A DNA stretch of 36,328 bases from Gnetum montanum (lineage: Eukaryota; Streptophyta; Gnetopsida; Gnetales; Gnetaceae). Each line of letters starts with the position of its first letter. The stretch's first letter is position 1. A model generated the notes under the pieces. The model did no database searches and was not told the DNA's origin. It saw only the letters and a program-made list of their open reading frames with translations. Below are positions 22,993 to 33,128 of the stretch, piece by piece. The position numbers were made by a program, and so were the translations under genes. The stretch covers positions 1,202 through 37,529 of the forward strand of contig MNCI01015870.1 of assembly GCA_015680685.1 (NCBI GenBank), read 5' to 3'.

Positions 22993-23115
22993 GGAATTCT
23001 TGCAATACTTATTGTAGAAAAAAGTCTTTGTGGTACTCCATGTATCTTAGGTCCTCACATAAATATTTTTTAACACACTTTCAATAATTTCAGTGGCTTC
23101 ACTTTGCTTTTTCGA

Positions 23116-23452
23116 ATCTTTAATCTACTGTAGTTTTTGAGAAACTTCGTAGATTCATTAAATGAAATTAAAATACCACTTTCAATAATGTGGATTGAAT
23201 GGTTTGGGTTTGGTTTTATTAAGCAAGCTATAAATATAGTTNCTGTTATTCATTTTCCTCAATAGTTTGAAATATTATAGAATGTACTAAGATAATAGTT
23301 AAATTCCTTGTTAACAACTTGATGTAAACTATATTTATAGCTTGCTTAATAAAACCAAACCCAAACCATTCAATCCACATTATTGAAAGTGGCATTTTAA
23401 TTTCATTTAATGAATCTAGGAAGTTTCTCAAAAACTATAGTAGATTGAAGAT
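23116..23452. repeat. 126-bp inverted repeat with 85-bp loop, at the edge of the sequence gap
   Basis: Arm 1 (23,116-23,241) and the reverse complement of arm 2 (23,327-23,452) have equal length and differ at about four positions by eye. Arm 1 is followed by a single N at 23,242 and arm 2 runs straight into the N block at 23,453. The repeat may be a real hairpin or foldback element, or an assembly artefact where a read was joined in reverse at the gap. Confidence 0.85.
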
Positions 23453-24031
23453 NNNNNNNNNNNNNNNNNNNNNNNNNNNNNNNNNNNNNNNNNNNNNNNN
23501 NNNNNNNNNNNNNNNNNNNNNNNNNNNNNNNNNNNNNNNNNNNNNNNNNNNNNNNNNNNNNNNNNNNNNNNNNNNNNNNNNNNNNNNNNNNNNNNNNNNN
23601 NNNNNNNNNNNNNNNNNNNNNNNNNNNNNNNNNNNNNNNNNNNNNNNNNNNNNNNNNNNNNNNNNNNNNNNNNNNNNNNNNNNNNNNNNNNNNNNNNNNN
23701 NNNNNNNNNNNNNNNNNNNNNNNNNNNNNNNNNNNNNNNNNNNNNNNNNNNNNNNNNNNNNNNNNNNNNNNNNNNNNNNNNNNNNNNNNNNNNNNNNNNN
23801 NNNNNNNNNNNNNNNNNNNNNNNNNNNNNNNNNNNNNNNNNNNNNNNNNNNNNNNNNNNNNNNNNNNNNNNNNNNNNNNNNNNNNNNNNNNNNNNNNNNN
23901 NNNNNNNNNNNNNNNNNNNNNNNNNNNNNNNNNNNNNNNNNNNNNNNNNNNNNNNNNNNNNNNNNNNNNNNNNNNNNNNNNNNNNNNNNNNNNNNNNNNN
24001 NNNNNNNNNNNNNNNNNNNNNNNNNNNNNNN
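23453..24031. other. Run of 579 unknown bases (assembly gap)
   Basis: All bases are N. The gap removes the 3' end of the receptor-like gene, including any membrane segment or kinase domain. Its true length is unknown. Confidence 1.
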
Positions 24032-26977
24032 ATTAGTCGGCAATTTTGGCTCTTGGCATGGATGATTTTTAGAATATCCGCATAAGCATGGATTCCCTGC
24101 AAATGAACTCTCATCAAATGTGGTGAACTGTGTAGAAGTGGGAACTTTGCCGCATAAAAGATTGTTTGACACATTGAAAGCACCCAGAAAGTTGAGGGAG
24201 TTTAATTCCTGCGGAATGGTGCCAGACAATCTATTAGAATTTAAGTCGATCTGTTCCAAACTTGTTAAATTGGATAGGCTTGCAGGAATATGGCCAGTCA
24301 ACATGTTGTGAGACAGGTTGAGCAGCCTTAATTTGCCCAGGCCTCCAATGCTATCTGGAATCGAACCAGTGAGATTGTTGCAGGAGAGGTCAAGTACATT
24401 GTTGTAGGATACCATTTGTTCGTTCAATAGTTCCAGCCCTTTTTGGATGAAAATCATCTTCAAAGTAGTAGGAAGAGACATCATTTATGTTTACTTGTTC
24501 CGGCCCTTGATTGTAAATCATCTTCACAGTAGTAGGGACAGGCAAATTACTTCTGTTGAACAGTTCCAGCCCTTTTTGGATGAAAATAATCTCCAAATAC
24601 ATGTCCACACTCATTTGGAGGTAGAGGTGGGACTTGAAATCCCACTTCCACACATGTTGAAATCCCTTGAACAACTGCAGCTGAGTTGGAATGCTACCAT
24701 GAAATCTATTGTTGGATAAATCAAGAACCTGTAAGTTGGTTAAATTGACTATCCATGAAGGAATGGCTCCTTCCAACTGATTGTGGCCCAAATTCAATGC
24801 TTTGAGCTGTCTCATTTCCTTCACAGATTCTGCCAGTAAGCCACTCAAACTGTTACGTCTGAAATCCAGCACTATAAGGCTCGTGCATTTGGCCAATGGC
24901 TTAGACAGAGACCCAGAAAATTCATTTGAAAAGGCAGACAGCACTTTCAAGGATGATGGAAGTGCCACTTGAATTTCCCCACTGAAGTTGTTGCGGTAAA
25001 TCAACAAGGAGTAGAGGTTGCTGCAGTTTCTGAGAGTAGGAGGCAAATTTCCAACAAGCCTGTTTCCAGAAATATCTAGATAGTGAAGCCAACTAAGGGC
25101 ACCAATAGACCCTGGGATGTGACCCCTCAAATTGTTGTTGGGTAATATAATAAAAACAAGAGATTTCATGTTGCCAATGCAATCTGGAATATGGCCTCTC
25201 AAGTTTGCGCTTACGTTCAGCATCATCATGCCTGTTAAATTGCACATCTCCTCTGACAACATTCCAGAAAGATTGTTTCCCGATATCTCCAACTTATGGA
25301 GGGAAGTTACATTCCAAATACACGGGGAAATTTCCCCGCTTAAACCATTTCCCACAAGGCCCAAACTCCTTAGCTGCTGCAGTCGATAAACACAATCCGG
25401 AATATGAACTTGTAATATGCCTGTCACGTGCAAATTATTTAAAGACGTCAATGAGCAGAGCTCCTCCGGCAATGGCCCCGTGAGATTCCCTCCTCCTAGG
25501 ATTAGGATTGTCATCTTTTTGAGTTTGCCAAGCTCTGCAGGTATGTATCCTGTGAGCAGGCCTCCTTCTATAAATAAGATTTCTAACTGTGACAAATTTC
25601 CGAGTTGCTGTGGTAAATTGCCTGACAAGGATTGTGAATGCAAATGTAAGGTGCGGAGCATCTGTAGCTTACCAAACTCTGAAGGAATAGAGCCATTAAT
25701 TTTGTCTGATTGCAACAATAAGACCCTGAGCTGGGTCAAGTTCCCCCACTGACATGGTATGGCACCTTCGAGACCACCTGCTTCGCCTAACCTGTTGCCC
25801 AATGATAACTCTGAAAGCGTTGAGAGAGCTGACAGTGATGCTGGTAAGATGCCTCCCAGCCAATTGGAAATTAAATTCAACTTCTCAAGTGAAGAACAGT
25901 TGGATAAATATGGGGGAATCTGGCCCTGAAGCTCATTATAACTCAAGTCCAGTTCTTGAAGATGTTTCAGCAGACAGATATGTTGAGGGATGGAACCCGA
26001 AAGGGCATTTGCAGACAATCTCAATTTTTGAAGAGAAGAACAGTTGGATAAACATGAAGGGATCTGGCCCTGCATATTATTAAAACTGAAGTCCAGTTCT
26101 TGGAGATGTCTCAGCTGGAAGATATGTTGAGGGATGGAACCTGAAAGAGCATTTTTAGACAATGTCAATTCTTGAAGAGAAGAACAGTTAAATAAGCATG
26201 ACGGGATCTGGCCCTGCATATTATTGAAACTGAAGTCCAGTTCTTGCAGATGTTTCAGCTGGCAGATATGTTGAGGGATAGAACCTGAAAAAGCATTACC
26301 AGACAATATCAAACTTTGAAGAAAAGAACAATTTGTTAATGCATCGGGGATGTTGCCATGGAAGTTGTTATAACTTAGATCCAATGAATTTAGCAGCATA
26401 ATCCAACCCAGCTCTGAAGGGATGTTACCTAAAAATTCATGTAAGATGTTATAAGTTATAACAACAGTGGAGGAAGCAAGATGATAACAATTCCGTATAA
26501 GATAACAAAAGAAACATGTAAATAATTTATAATTGTCTGCTTTAAGGATTGGAAATCATCATTACCTTGAAATCGGTTTCCAGCCAACTTTAGATTCCGA
26601 AGATACCTTAGCATACCCATTTGCCGAGGGATGCGACCTGACAATTGGTTGTGAGACATAGTCAGATTGATCAGAAACGTAAGATTGCAAATAGATGGAG
26701 AAATTTCCCCAACGAGATCTCCAAAATTTAAATTCAGGGATTGGATTCTTTGACGATCATGAGAGCATTGGACTCCATTCCAATTGGAGCATAGTTGGTG
26801 ACGGTTACTATAATTCCAGCCGCTAAGAATATGGGATGGATCATGTGTGATGCATGCCTTGATAGCCAGTAAAGCTTGAATCTCCATTTCAGATGGAAGA
26901 GAGTAACATGGCACTAGTATCATCATCATCAGATAAAGTCGAACGCCTGCAACCTTATACAATTCCATGCTCACCAA
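24032..26977 (-). CDS. Leucine-rich-repeat receptor-like protein, 3' end in gap, frameshifted
   Basis: Exon 1 (26,977-26,566) encodes a signal peptide (residues about 1-28), an N-terminal cap with Cys63 and Cys71 (CSNWNGVQC) and the first LRRs. Exon 2 starts at 26,428 and carries about 25 plant-type LRRs (L-LSGN-FSG-IP). A non-LRR island (about 24,680-24,590, FQHVWKWDF to IIFIQKGLEL) and further LRRs follow. The product ends at the cap GNPCLCGYSKNHPC before the gap. This order (cap, LRRs, island, four LRRs, cap) is that of cell-surface receptor-like proteins of the Cf/RLP type or of LRR receptor kinases. The gap hides which it is. The frame shifts at about 24,480-24,495 inside a triplicated segment; read literally, translation stops at 24,390 after 816 residues. 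Likely role: ligand perception at the plasma membrane in defence or development. It may be a pseudogene, or the shift may be an assembly error. Confidence 0.8.
24421..24595 (-). repeat. Triplicated segment of about 60-70 bp in the LRR gene, with frameshift
   Basis: Three degenerate copies contain GTTCC(A/G)GCCCTT and AAATCATCTTCA or close variants on the plus strand. They encode FIQKGLEL, YNQGPEQV and again FIQKGLEL, with (V/L)PTT(V/L)KMI between. Related genes have this island-to-LRR junction once. The spacer between the second and third copy changes the reading frame. Confidence 0.7.
25870..26300 (-). repeat. 144-bp tandem repeats encoding LRR pairs
   Basis: The marker GATGTTTCAG/GATGTCTCAG recurs at 25,961, 26,105 and 26,249, exactly 144 bases apart. 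Each unit is two 24-residue LRRs (HLQELDFSFNNMQGQIP and NALSGSIPQHI). The two copies nearest the gene start are almost identical; the third is more diverged. The period keeps the frame and the LRR register. Confidence 0.85.
26429..26565 (-). other. Intron of the LRR receptor-like gene
   Basis: The donor is CAAG|GTAATG (exon ends at 26,566) and the acceptor is TTTTTAG|GTAACATC (exon resumes at 26,428), giving 137 bp. Splicing joins NRFQG directly to NIPSEL and restores the LRR spacing without a gap. The unspliced frame runs into a stop. Confidence 0.8.
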
Positions 26978-27077
26978 ACTTGCAATTGCTTATTATGGAG
27001 ATGAAGGGAACTCCGATTTAACACACAAATTTGTCAGATTTTATGGCACTGTACTCGGATGGAGGGATCGAGGGATC

Positions 27078-27084
27078 ATATATA
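27078..27084 (-). promoter_or_regulatory. TATA box of the LRR receptor-like gene
   Basis: The minus strand reads CTATATATG about 100 bases before the ATG at 26,977. This is a normal spacing for a plant TATA box with a short 5' leader. Confidence 0.45.
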
Positions 27085-27167
27085 GAACGTAAAATCTATA
27101 ATGATTTTCTGTTAATCCCTAGAATAAAATTAAACTTTGAAGGTGTGGTCTGAACTTTCAACTTTTT

Positions 27168-27560
27168 CTCTCTCTCCGAAAGAACCCAGTGGGCACGTTC
27201 ATTGCCGTGTCCCGTGAGTTCTGCAACACTTAATAGTTCTGCCGTGTCCCGTGAGTTCTGCAATTGCAACACTTAATAGTTCTGCCGTGTCCCGTGAGTT
27301 CTGCAATTACAATTACTCATTGAAAAAATTACTCATAGTTCTGCCGTGTCCCCGTGAGTTGTCTCTGAATATGACAGCAATTACTCATGGGGTGTTGAAA
27401 AAATTATCGCTGTAGACACGTTCAAATTATCGCTGTAGACACGTTCTCTCCCGAGAAAACCCAGCGAGCACGTTCATTGCTCCGTCCCGTGAGTGAGTTC
27501 CGCAACACTTATCGTCTCTGATTACGAGACCAATTGCTTGACGGGCATGTTGCAAAAATT
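27168..27560. repeat. Short tandem repeats in the upstream region of the LRR gene
   Basis: The motif GCCGTGTCCCGTGAGTTCTG occurs at 27,204, 27,241 and 27,284, with variants at 27,343 (one extra C) and 27,479. TTATCGCTGTAGACACGTTC occurs twice (around 27,404-27,440). The blocks CCCAGTGGGCACGTTCATTG and CCCAGCGAGCACGTTCATTG lie about 270 bases apart, showing a larger duplication. The repeats are CpG-rich compared with their surroundings and sit 200-580 bases upstream of the gene start, so they could carry regulatory sites. Confidence 0.8.
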
Positions 27561-27665
27561 ATCGTGTTCAGTTTGAAAATTAAACTTTTCAATTTTATCT
27601 TGTTTTTAATTTAGCGGCTCATGGCCACATTTCAGTGGGTCTCCTCTTCGGCAGGTATGGTTTTT

Positions 27666-28064
27666 AAAGTAAGAATAATAAAAGTCAAGGTCGTAGATAT
27701 GGTTGGTTGAAAAATTAAAGTTATATACATATCAAAGTAAGAATAATAAAAGTCAAGGTTGTAAATATGGTTGGTTGAAAAATTAAAGTTATATACATAT
27801 CAAAATAAGAATAATAAAAGTCAAGGTGGTAGATATGATTAGTTGAAAAATTAAAGTTATATACATATCCAAAGTAAGAATAATAGAAGTCAAGGTCGTA
27901 GATATGGTTGGTTGAAAAATTAAAGTTATATACATATCCAACATCAATCCATATACTAGATATAGAAGGAAAAGACATCCACATGTATGGTTTTTAAAGT
28001 AAGAGTAATAAAAGTCAAGGTCGTAAATGTGGTTCGTTGAAAAATGAAAGTTATATACATATTC
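27666..28064. repeat. 68-bp tandem array, four units plus a displaced fifth
   Basis: Units start AAAGTAAGAATAATA at 27,666, 27,734, 27,802 and 27,871. A fifth starts at 27,996, after a 57-base spacer. Units 1 and 5 are both preceded by TATGGTTTTT, and units 4 and 5 are both followed by CAACATCAATCCATA. The array thus looks like a longer repeat in which the 68-bp part expanded. The open frame that runs through it (27,721-27,984) exists only because the unit happens to lack stops. Confidence 0.9.
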
Positions 28065-28479
28065 AACATCAATCCATACAAACTAGATATAGAAAGAAAT
28101 GACATGGAAGGGAAAGCTCAATGAATTGGGATAAGGTGGTAGTAGTATGGTTAGTTGAAAATTGATTAAATTATTGCTTTCACAAGTTCATGTCCTTTCA
28201 TGCAAAAGCATGGTGATGTTTCTCTCCTTTTTCTAAAAAGAATAAAATAATATTTACCATTAATTTGCATGAAGGCAAAAGCTAAAGTGTAAAGTTTGAG
28301 CAAGAAAAAAAATGGAATCTATACCTTCTAGGATATTAAACCAAAATATTTCAAATTGGCAAAACAAAANTGTCAAATTAAATAAGCTTTATGCCTCTGA
28401 TGGTGCATATGTTGATTTCATTTCTCACCTTTAGAAAAAGTGGATTTCTTTTAGATTTCACTTCTTGAAACATGAAAAC
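28065..28479. other. AT-rich spacer
   Basis: No gene, repeat or promoter could be recognised. One ambiguous base (N) lies at 28,370. The right edge is the U5 end of the LTR fragment. Confidence 0.4.
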
Positions 28480-29400
28480 TGTTGAGGTGGAAATTTGGGC
28501 CACAAGGCAAACCAATGCACAACACTTGAAAGTGCATGATTTTGCAAGGTTGTGCCTAGGGCACCTTGTATATAGCAACAGCTAGCCTAGGAATAGTCTC
28601 AGTGGATGAGAAAATGTGACCCATAATTTTAAAAGAACATAAAATTTGAAAATATGAAAGTAGAAATAAGTAGAAATATTGAAAATAAAATGCATTAAAC
28701 TAAAATAATAATCATTAATGTTGCATTACATAAACCTCAACATGAACATGGAGAAAACATATTATTTATTAATCCATCTGCTTTGATGGCTACTGAAAGG
28801 CTAATTCTTCAACTCCTCCTAAAGGTATTCATAGTAAGACTCGATAGCCCAAATCAAATGCTTGGGCTAGGTCCTTTCTGCTAGGTCACTACCCCAACCC
28901 TTTTCCTAGTCTTTTTACTGATTGAACTCAAGGGTTAGCCTTTCAAGCCTTCTACACAATCTCACCTACTTCCTATTTTAGCCAATTTAAGAGAGCAACA
29001 AGAGTAGGGCTAAGGCTATGATGGTATAAGGGATGTAGGATGGGGAAGACGGTGAAGATGATATTAGAGAAGGAAAGGGAGGAGGAAAAGAAGAAGAGGT
29101 CTTTTGCTAATTGGTGGCTGATGCTCTCCCTTCTGCTTGAGAAGGTCTTTTATAAGGCTTTCTCCTTCTTCTCTTGCCTCTCTTCCTTTTCTAGGAGGAA
29201 GAGGAACTAGCCACGTTTCTACCGACTTGGTTGTCATGCATGATCTCCTTGGTGGAGCAAAGATCCTCCAAATCTGCTTGGTAATTTGAATCTTCTTATT
29301 TTCTTCCATGCTTGTCACCTATTAAGCAAAAATAAAGAAACTCAAAGTATTTGTAAAATCATAAATTTTAAACGAGAATAAGCTATTACTTATTATTTAT
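28480..29400 (-). repeat. LTR fragment or solo LTR related to the one at 5,249
   Basis: The end at 28,480 (TGTTGAGGTGGAAATTTGGGC on the plus strand) aligns with the end of the solo LTR at 5,249. The match continues through CCTAGG and GAATAGTCTCAG to ATGTGAC. A TATA box (TATAAAA on the minus strand, 29,048-29,154 region, core 29,148-29,154) lies about 670 bases from this end, against about 600 in the other copy. The far end is not defined; 29,400 is approximate. Sequence identity between the two copies is low, so they belong to different subfamilies. Confidence 0.5.
29148..29154 (-). promoter_or_regulatory. TATA box of the LTR fragment
   Basis: The minus strand reads CCTTATAAAAGACC. It sits at the position expected from the related solo LTR and is followed by a pyrimidine-rich leader. 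Confidence 0.45.
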
Positions 29401-29559
29401 TTATTTTATTATTATTATTTCAAATGCAAAAACATTTTACAACAACTAACAAATTTGCAAACATCTACAATATCAAATCCTATTAGAGCTTTAGCATAAT
29501 CAACTCCTTCATTCCCTAAAAGCTTCTCAACAATCAAATAGTTCTACAAATTCCTATCT

Positions 29560-30490
29560 ACCCAAAGTTGCATTTGATACAAGCCCAGCAACACAACTAC
29601 TATTTCCAAAGGTGTAACATATACCACCAAAACAGTAATGAGATAGAAAGTAATAAAAATTGTGGTGGCTTAGGGACCCCTCCAGTTTAAGAGATTCTAC
29701 AATCTCTCAACCTGTGTAGCCATGTCTCCGGTAACTGTCTCAATCCTGCCTGCAACGCTTCTCAAACGATCATACCTCATTCTAACAACATTGGAGTTCT
29801 TTGAAGTGAGGAATGCATCAAACTCCTCATCAAGTTCGTCTGCTGTCACAGCCTCTGCATAAAATAGACGGGTATCCATGTGCAGTGGGTGTCTGGGTCT
29901 GAATCTGAAGTTCCAGATTCTGATCAAGAACATGTAGAGAAAAATGGTAAGCAAGATCATCTGTGGGTAGCAAAGGCTTGGCATAAATCTGCATCACGTT
30001 TATAACAGATGTGCAAAAAAATCTCACAGCCAGTTGAAACTCCTCCATCTTTTTCACCCCAAATGGATGCAGAACCAACAGAGGATATGAATGAGTGTAT
30101 ACCCTCTCAGTTTCCAATGTTGAAGGCCAGTGCTGCTTTCTCACCATTCTCAGGATGGTTGTTATCAAACACCCCAATTGTGATGACTGTACAATGATCA
30201 TATACATCCCAGGTATACTGCACGTTCCATCTGAGATTAGCATTGTCTATGATTGTTCTTGTTCTAACCTATTTCTGTACATACATTGCATCACAGTATG
30301 TATCAATGTTCCCTTTGCCTTCCTTGGTGGCCTTTATAGGATGCAACCTGGTGGCACTTAGGATGCCAACTTCCAGAACACCGATGGGCTTTTCCATAAC
30401 TATTTTGTAGTGGGCCTCGATCAGTCTCACATGAATCTTTCTGGAAAAGTTCACCTTCTTCTTCTCATCTTCCACTACTATGTGCTTCTC
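29560..30490 (-). pseudogene. MCTP-family (C2 domain and transmembrane) pseudogene
   Basis: The minus strand encodes pieces of the C-terminal half of a multiple C2 domain and transmembrane protein (FTIP/QUIRKY family). A C2 domain comes first: KPIGVLEVGILSATRLHP, then VRTRTIID and YTWDVYDHCTVITIGVFD. Next is ETERVYTHSYPLLVLHP with KKMEEFQLAVRF, then the C-terminal PRT_C region: FRPRHPLHMDTRL, EAV-ADELDEEFDAF, VVRMRYDRLRSVAGRI and a final hydrophobic stretch (about 29,570-29,660). Between MQIYAKPLLP and the membrane segment over 100 codons are missing compared with the family. There are at least two frameshifts and several stops. In the family these proteins sit at ER-plasma-membrane contacts and plasmodesmata. 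This copy cannot make one. The N-terminal C2 domains are absent. Confidence 0.8.
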
Positions 30491-33000
30491 TTTCAATAGA
30501 AACAGAAACAGAAGCAAATGTAGGCATACTTTTCTACTTTTCTTTCAAAACAGAAAAAACTGTAATGCTGCTGAACTGGGCAAAGCTGTGCCAAGGACAT
30601 CATGGCAGCAGCATCGGCAACTTGAAACTGTTTGTTGAATCAGGGGAGTACATGAAGGTGCTTTCTTATACCAACTTGGAACGTTGTTTGCAAAGCTAGT
30701 TATTGGTGTTATGAGAAGTTTCCGTGTGGTCTGTGCACCAAGGCGGTGAAGGATGAGTTCTGTAAATCTGGAAGGTGCATTGGCATGGCGAAGGTGTTGC
30801 AAGCACACATGGCGTTGTGTGTGCAGTTCGGCGCCCAAAAGGCTGTGATGCCATTTATTAAGTGTTTGGCTGTGATGCCGTTTATTAATTATTACAAACT
30901 CTGTGCTATTTAAGATTGGAAAGATGTTGGATGTCTCAAGGTTCTGAAAACCACTCAAATTCAAAACTTTATGTTGCAGAGCATATAAAAATTAGTTTTT
31001 TTTCCTACGTGTTTCTTCTCCTATTCTCGTGTGAGCTTAAAGTGTCCCACAACGAAAAACTCAGCCATACCTTGTAATTTTTTTTCACTCTTGCTCCATC
31101 TTCACCACCAATATCAACTTTGGCTAGCAGCACTAGCATAACTGTCGGCTTTGTCCACGTGTACATACCATGCTTGAATCAGTCATCTGAATTGTTGATA
31201 TGAATGGATCTGTTCCCTCTCTCGTTATGTTCAGGCATATATATATATACAGTTGTTCCCATCATCAATAAAATATGTTCATATTCGCGATAGCTTCCAT
31301 CGTACTCGTCCGATTCATAAAGCATGTCCATCGTCTCAACAGAATAATTGAATAGATTGGGCCAATTCTCGTTCAAAGGGGTTCTCTGGACCTTTCCTAT
31401 TTACCTCTACGCAGTTTCTGTTCGGCAATTGGCAGAATTAGTATTTGCAGAATTCTATAAGACACTGGTCATTAGTAAATTAATTTAGGCCGTTGCAAAA
31501 CCTTATTAGATATACTACTGAAATATGAAAACTTTGAAACGAAAGAAGGATGATGGATAACTTTATGATCCTCAAATATCATTTATGACCCTCGAGAACA
31601 TAGGAAGATAGTCAAGCCATCATTACCAAGTACAATCTAAGATACCTTTACTTAGAACTATTATAAGATTTATTGAGGAAGTGGTCATCCTAGAAAAGGA
31701 AGATTTCATTATGATTGAATTGAAGACGTTAAGAGAATAACGAAAAAATGTCAACATATATCAATTGTTGAGGTTGAAGGAAAATGAAAGAAAACTAATT
31801 TAAAAATTTAAGAAGGATAAAGAAAAGAATAAATTAAATGATAAATTGTTAATAAATGCTTGCTATTCATGGGAAGCTGGATATTATGCATCTACCAATA
31901 ATATGGATTATAGAATCATGAGAATCTTGATTTTACAGGACTCTTAAGCTTGATAGTAGTTACAAGTAGTTTTTAGGAGATGTATAGAAATCTTGATAAG
32001 AAAAGCTATAATTTTAGGTTTTAGAGAAATTCTCTCTAATTATATATATATATATATGTTGTTTTGTTGTTTTGTTTATTGCAGTTGTTGTATGAGCTGT
32101 AAATGATAATTAATTCTTGCAATTCTATATCAAGAAAAATTTTACATGAGCCTTTCTCTTATCGAACCAATCATTCAATCTCTTATCGAACCAATCATTC
32201 AATCTCTACAACTAATGTCTCTTAATAGGTATTATGATTTTGGTGATCAATATTTCTTCAACTTGCTTTTTGATGGTTTGATGTTTCAATCGTATTTCAG
32301 ATTCCATAGGTTATTGTGATCTTTCTATGGATATTCTTATGCACCAAAGGAGATTAAAATAGTCATTTCACATATCACGGGGTTTGATATGAATAGGCTA
32401 AAATCTCAAAAGATTCAAAGTCAATATTAATTGTGAATTCCACATTTGGGATAATTCATGTAATATTCCATATAATGTTGTAGAAACATTTGTGCAAGAG
32501 TCAAAGGAAAATGCACTACAACACATATCTATTCCTTGGAGCTTTATCTTGGAACATCTATTGCTCCATTTTTCTGTGTGGGTTATGAATTCGTGTATAA
32601 CAAAAGGCTTGTCATGTTTGCTTCATGCTGCTACATTTATAGCTTGAGAGACTATGTATTGTCTCCTTGTATCTCATTATGTAATTCTGGTTATGGTCAT
32701 GGATTACCTAGCCATGTTGGACATCCATGATGTTGCATTTTGACTAGTTTAACACTGTTGTTGGCTACAATTCTTAGTTTTGTTTGCTTTTTTACGTTTT
32801 ATGTTTTTTTCTATTGTTTCATATTTTGTAACAATGTATGTAGGCCATAGGTTAAAGCAAAAGCAAAATGTAGGGCTAAAAGGTAAAATTTTGATGATGT
32901 ATAGTAGTAAGATAAAAATTGCAAAATGTAGCATAACTATGAACAACGCAAACAAATTATAATACATACATAAGAGAAAGAAAGAAAAGTTACATATTTA
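30491..33000. other. Intergenic DNA with microsatellites, no recognised gene
   Basis: Frames at 30,545-30,964 (139 codons, minus) and 31,179-31,376 (65 codons, minus, acidic, many Tyr and Met) are open. I recognise neither of them. A TA microsatellite runs at 32,040-32,058 and another TA stretch at 31,240-31,250. A 24-bp unit (TCTCTTATCGAACCAATC...) is perfectly doubled at 32,155-32,202. Confidence 0.4.
32155..32202. repeat. Perfect 24-bp direct duplication
   Basis: The 24-base unit at 32,155-32,178 is repeated without change at 32,179-32,202 and followed by the start of a third copy (TCTC). It looks like recent replication slippage. Confidence 0.85.
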
Positions 33001-33128
33001 CTAGTTTTAGGCCCTAGAAGACCATACCTTCACCAGTTTTAGGCCTTAGTGGGCCATGATGTTGCCAGTTTTACGCCTTAACAGGCTGTGATGTTGCCAG
33101 TTGTAGGCTTTAGCAAGCCATTGTATAT
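33001..33128. repeat. Four 32-bp tandem units
   Basis: Units begin at 33,001, 33,033, 33,065 and 33,097, each with (C)CAGTTTTAGGCC or a close variant followed by TTAG and GCCATG. The second and third are the most alike. There is no open frame with the 32-base period, so the array is probably non-coding. It lies just beyond the 3' side of the element C frame. Confidence 0.85.

Larger units (their letters stand above)
19270..23115 (-). mobile_element. LINE (non-LTR retrotransposon), dead copy
   Basis: Minus-strand fragments occur in the order of a plant L1-type LINE: ORF1 (about 22,992-22,487), endonuclease (about 21,800-21,250) and reverse transcriptase (about 20,440-19,280). Every part is broken by stops and shifts, and A/T content is high. 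The left end at 19,118 directly adjoins the element A LTR, so element A may have inserted into or beside the LINE. I did not find a poly-A tail or target duplication. Confidence 0.75.

Noticed and set aside
23428-24484. Long frames containing the N block
   Set aside because: Unknown bases cannot support a reading frame; only the part from 24,032 upward is real sequence.
24480-24600. A small intron that would repair the LRR frame
   Set aside because: Possible GT donors (for example CAA|GTAAAC) have no AG acceptor that restores the frame; the AAAAAG acceptor leads to a stop.
24447-26083. Several plus-strand open frames of 60-111 codons
   Set aside because: They are shadows of the LRR coding sequence on the other strand.
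27721-27984. 87-codon minus-strand frame rich in Tyr, Phe and Asn
   Set aside because: It is the translation of the 68-bp tandem array; the repeated peptide only reflects the DNA repeat.
28378-28578. 66-codon minus-strand frame
   Set aside because: It spans the U5 end of the LTR fragment and its flank, so it is not a gene.
30545-30964. 139-codon minus-strand frame upstream of the MCTP pseudogene
   Set aside because: No domain, Cys-rich but irregular, and no match to the missing MCTP part in any frame.
32040-32058. TA microsatellite as a promoter
   Set aside because: A simple TA run with no gene beside it.
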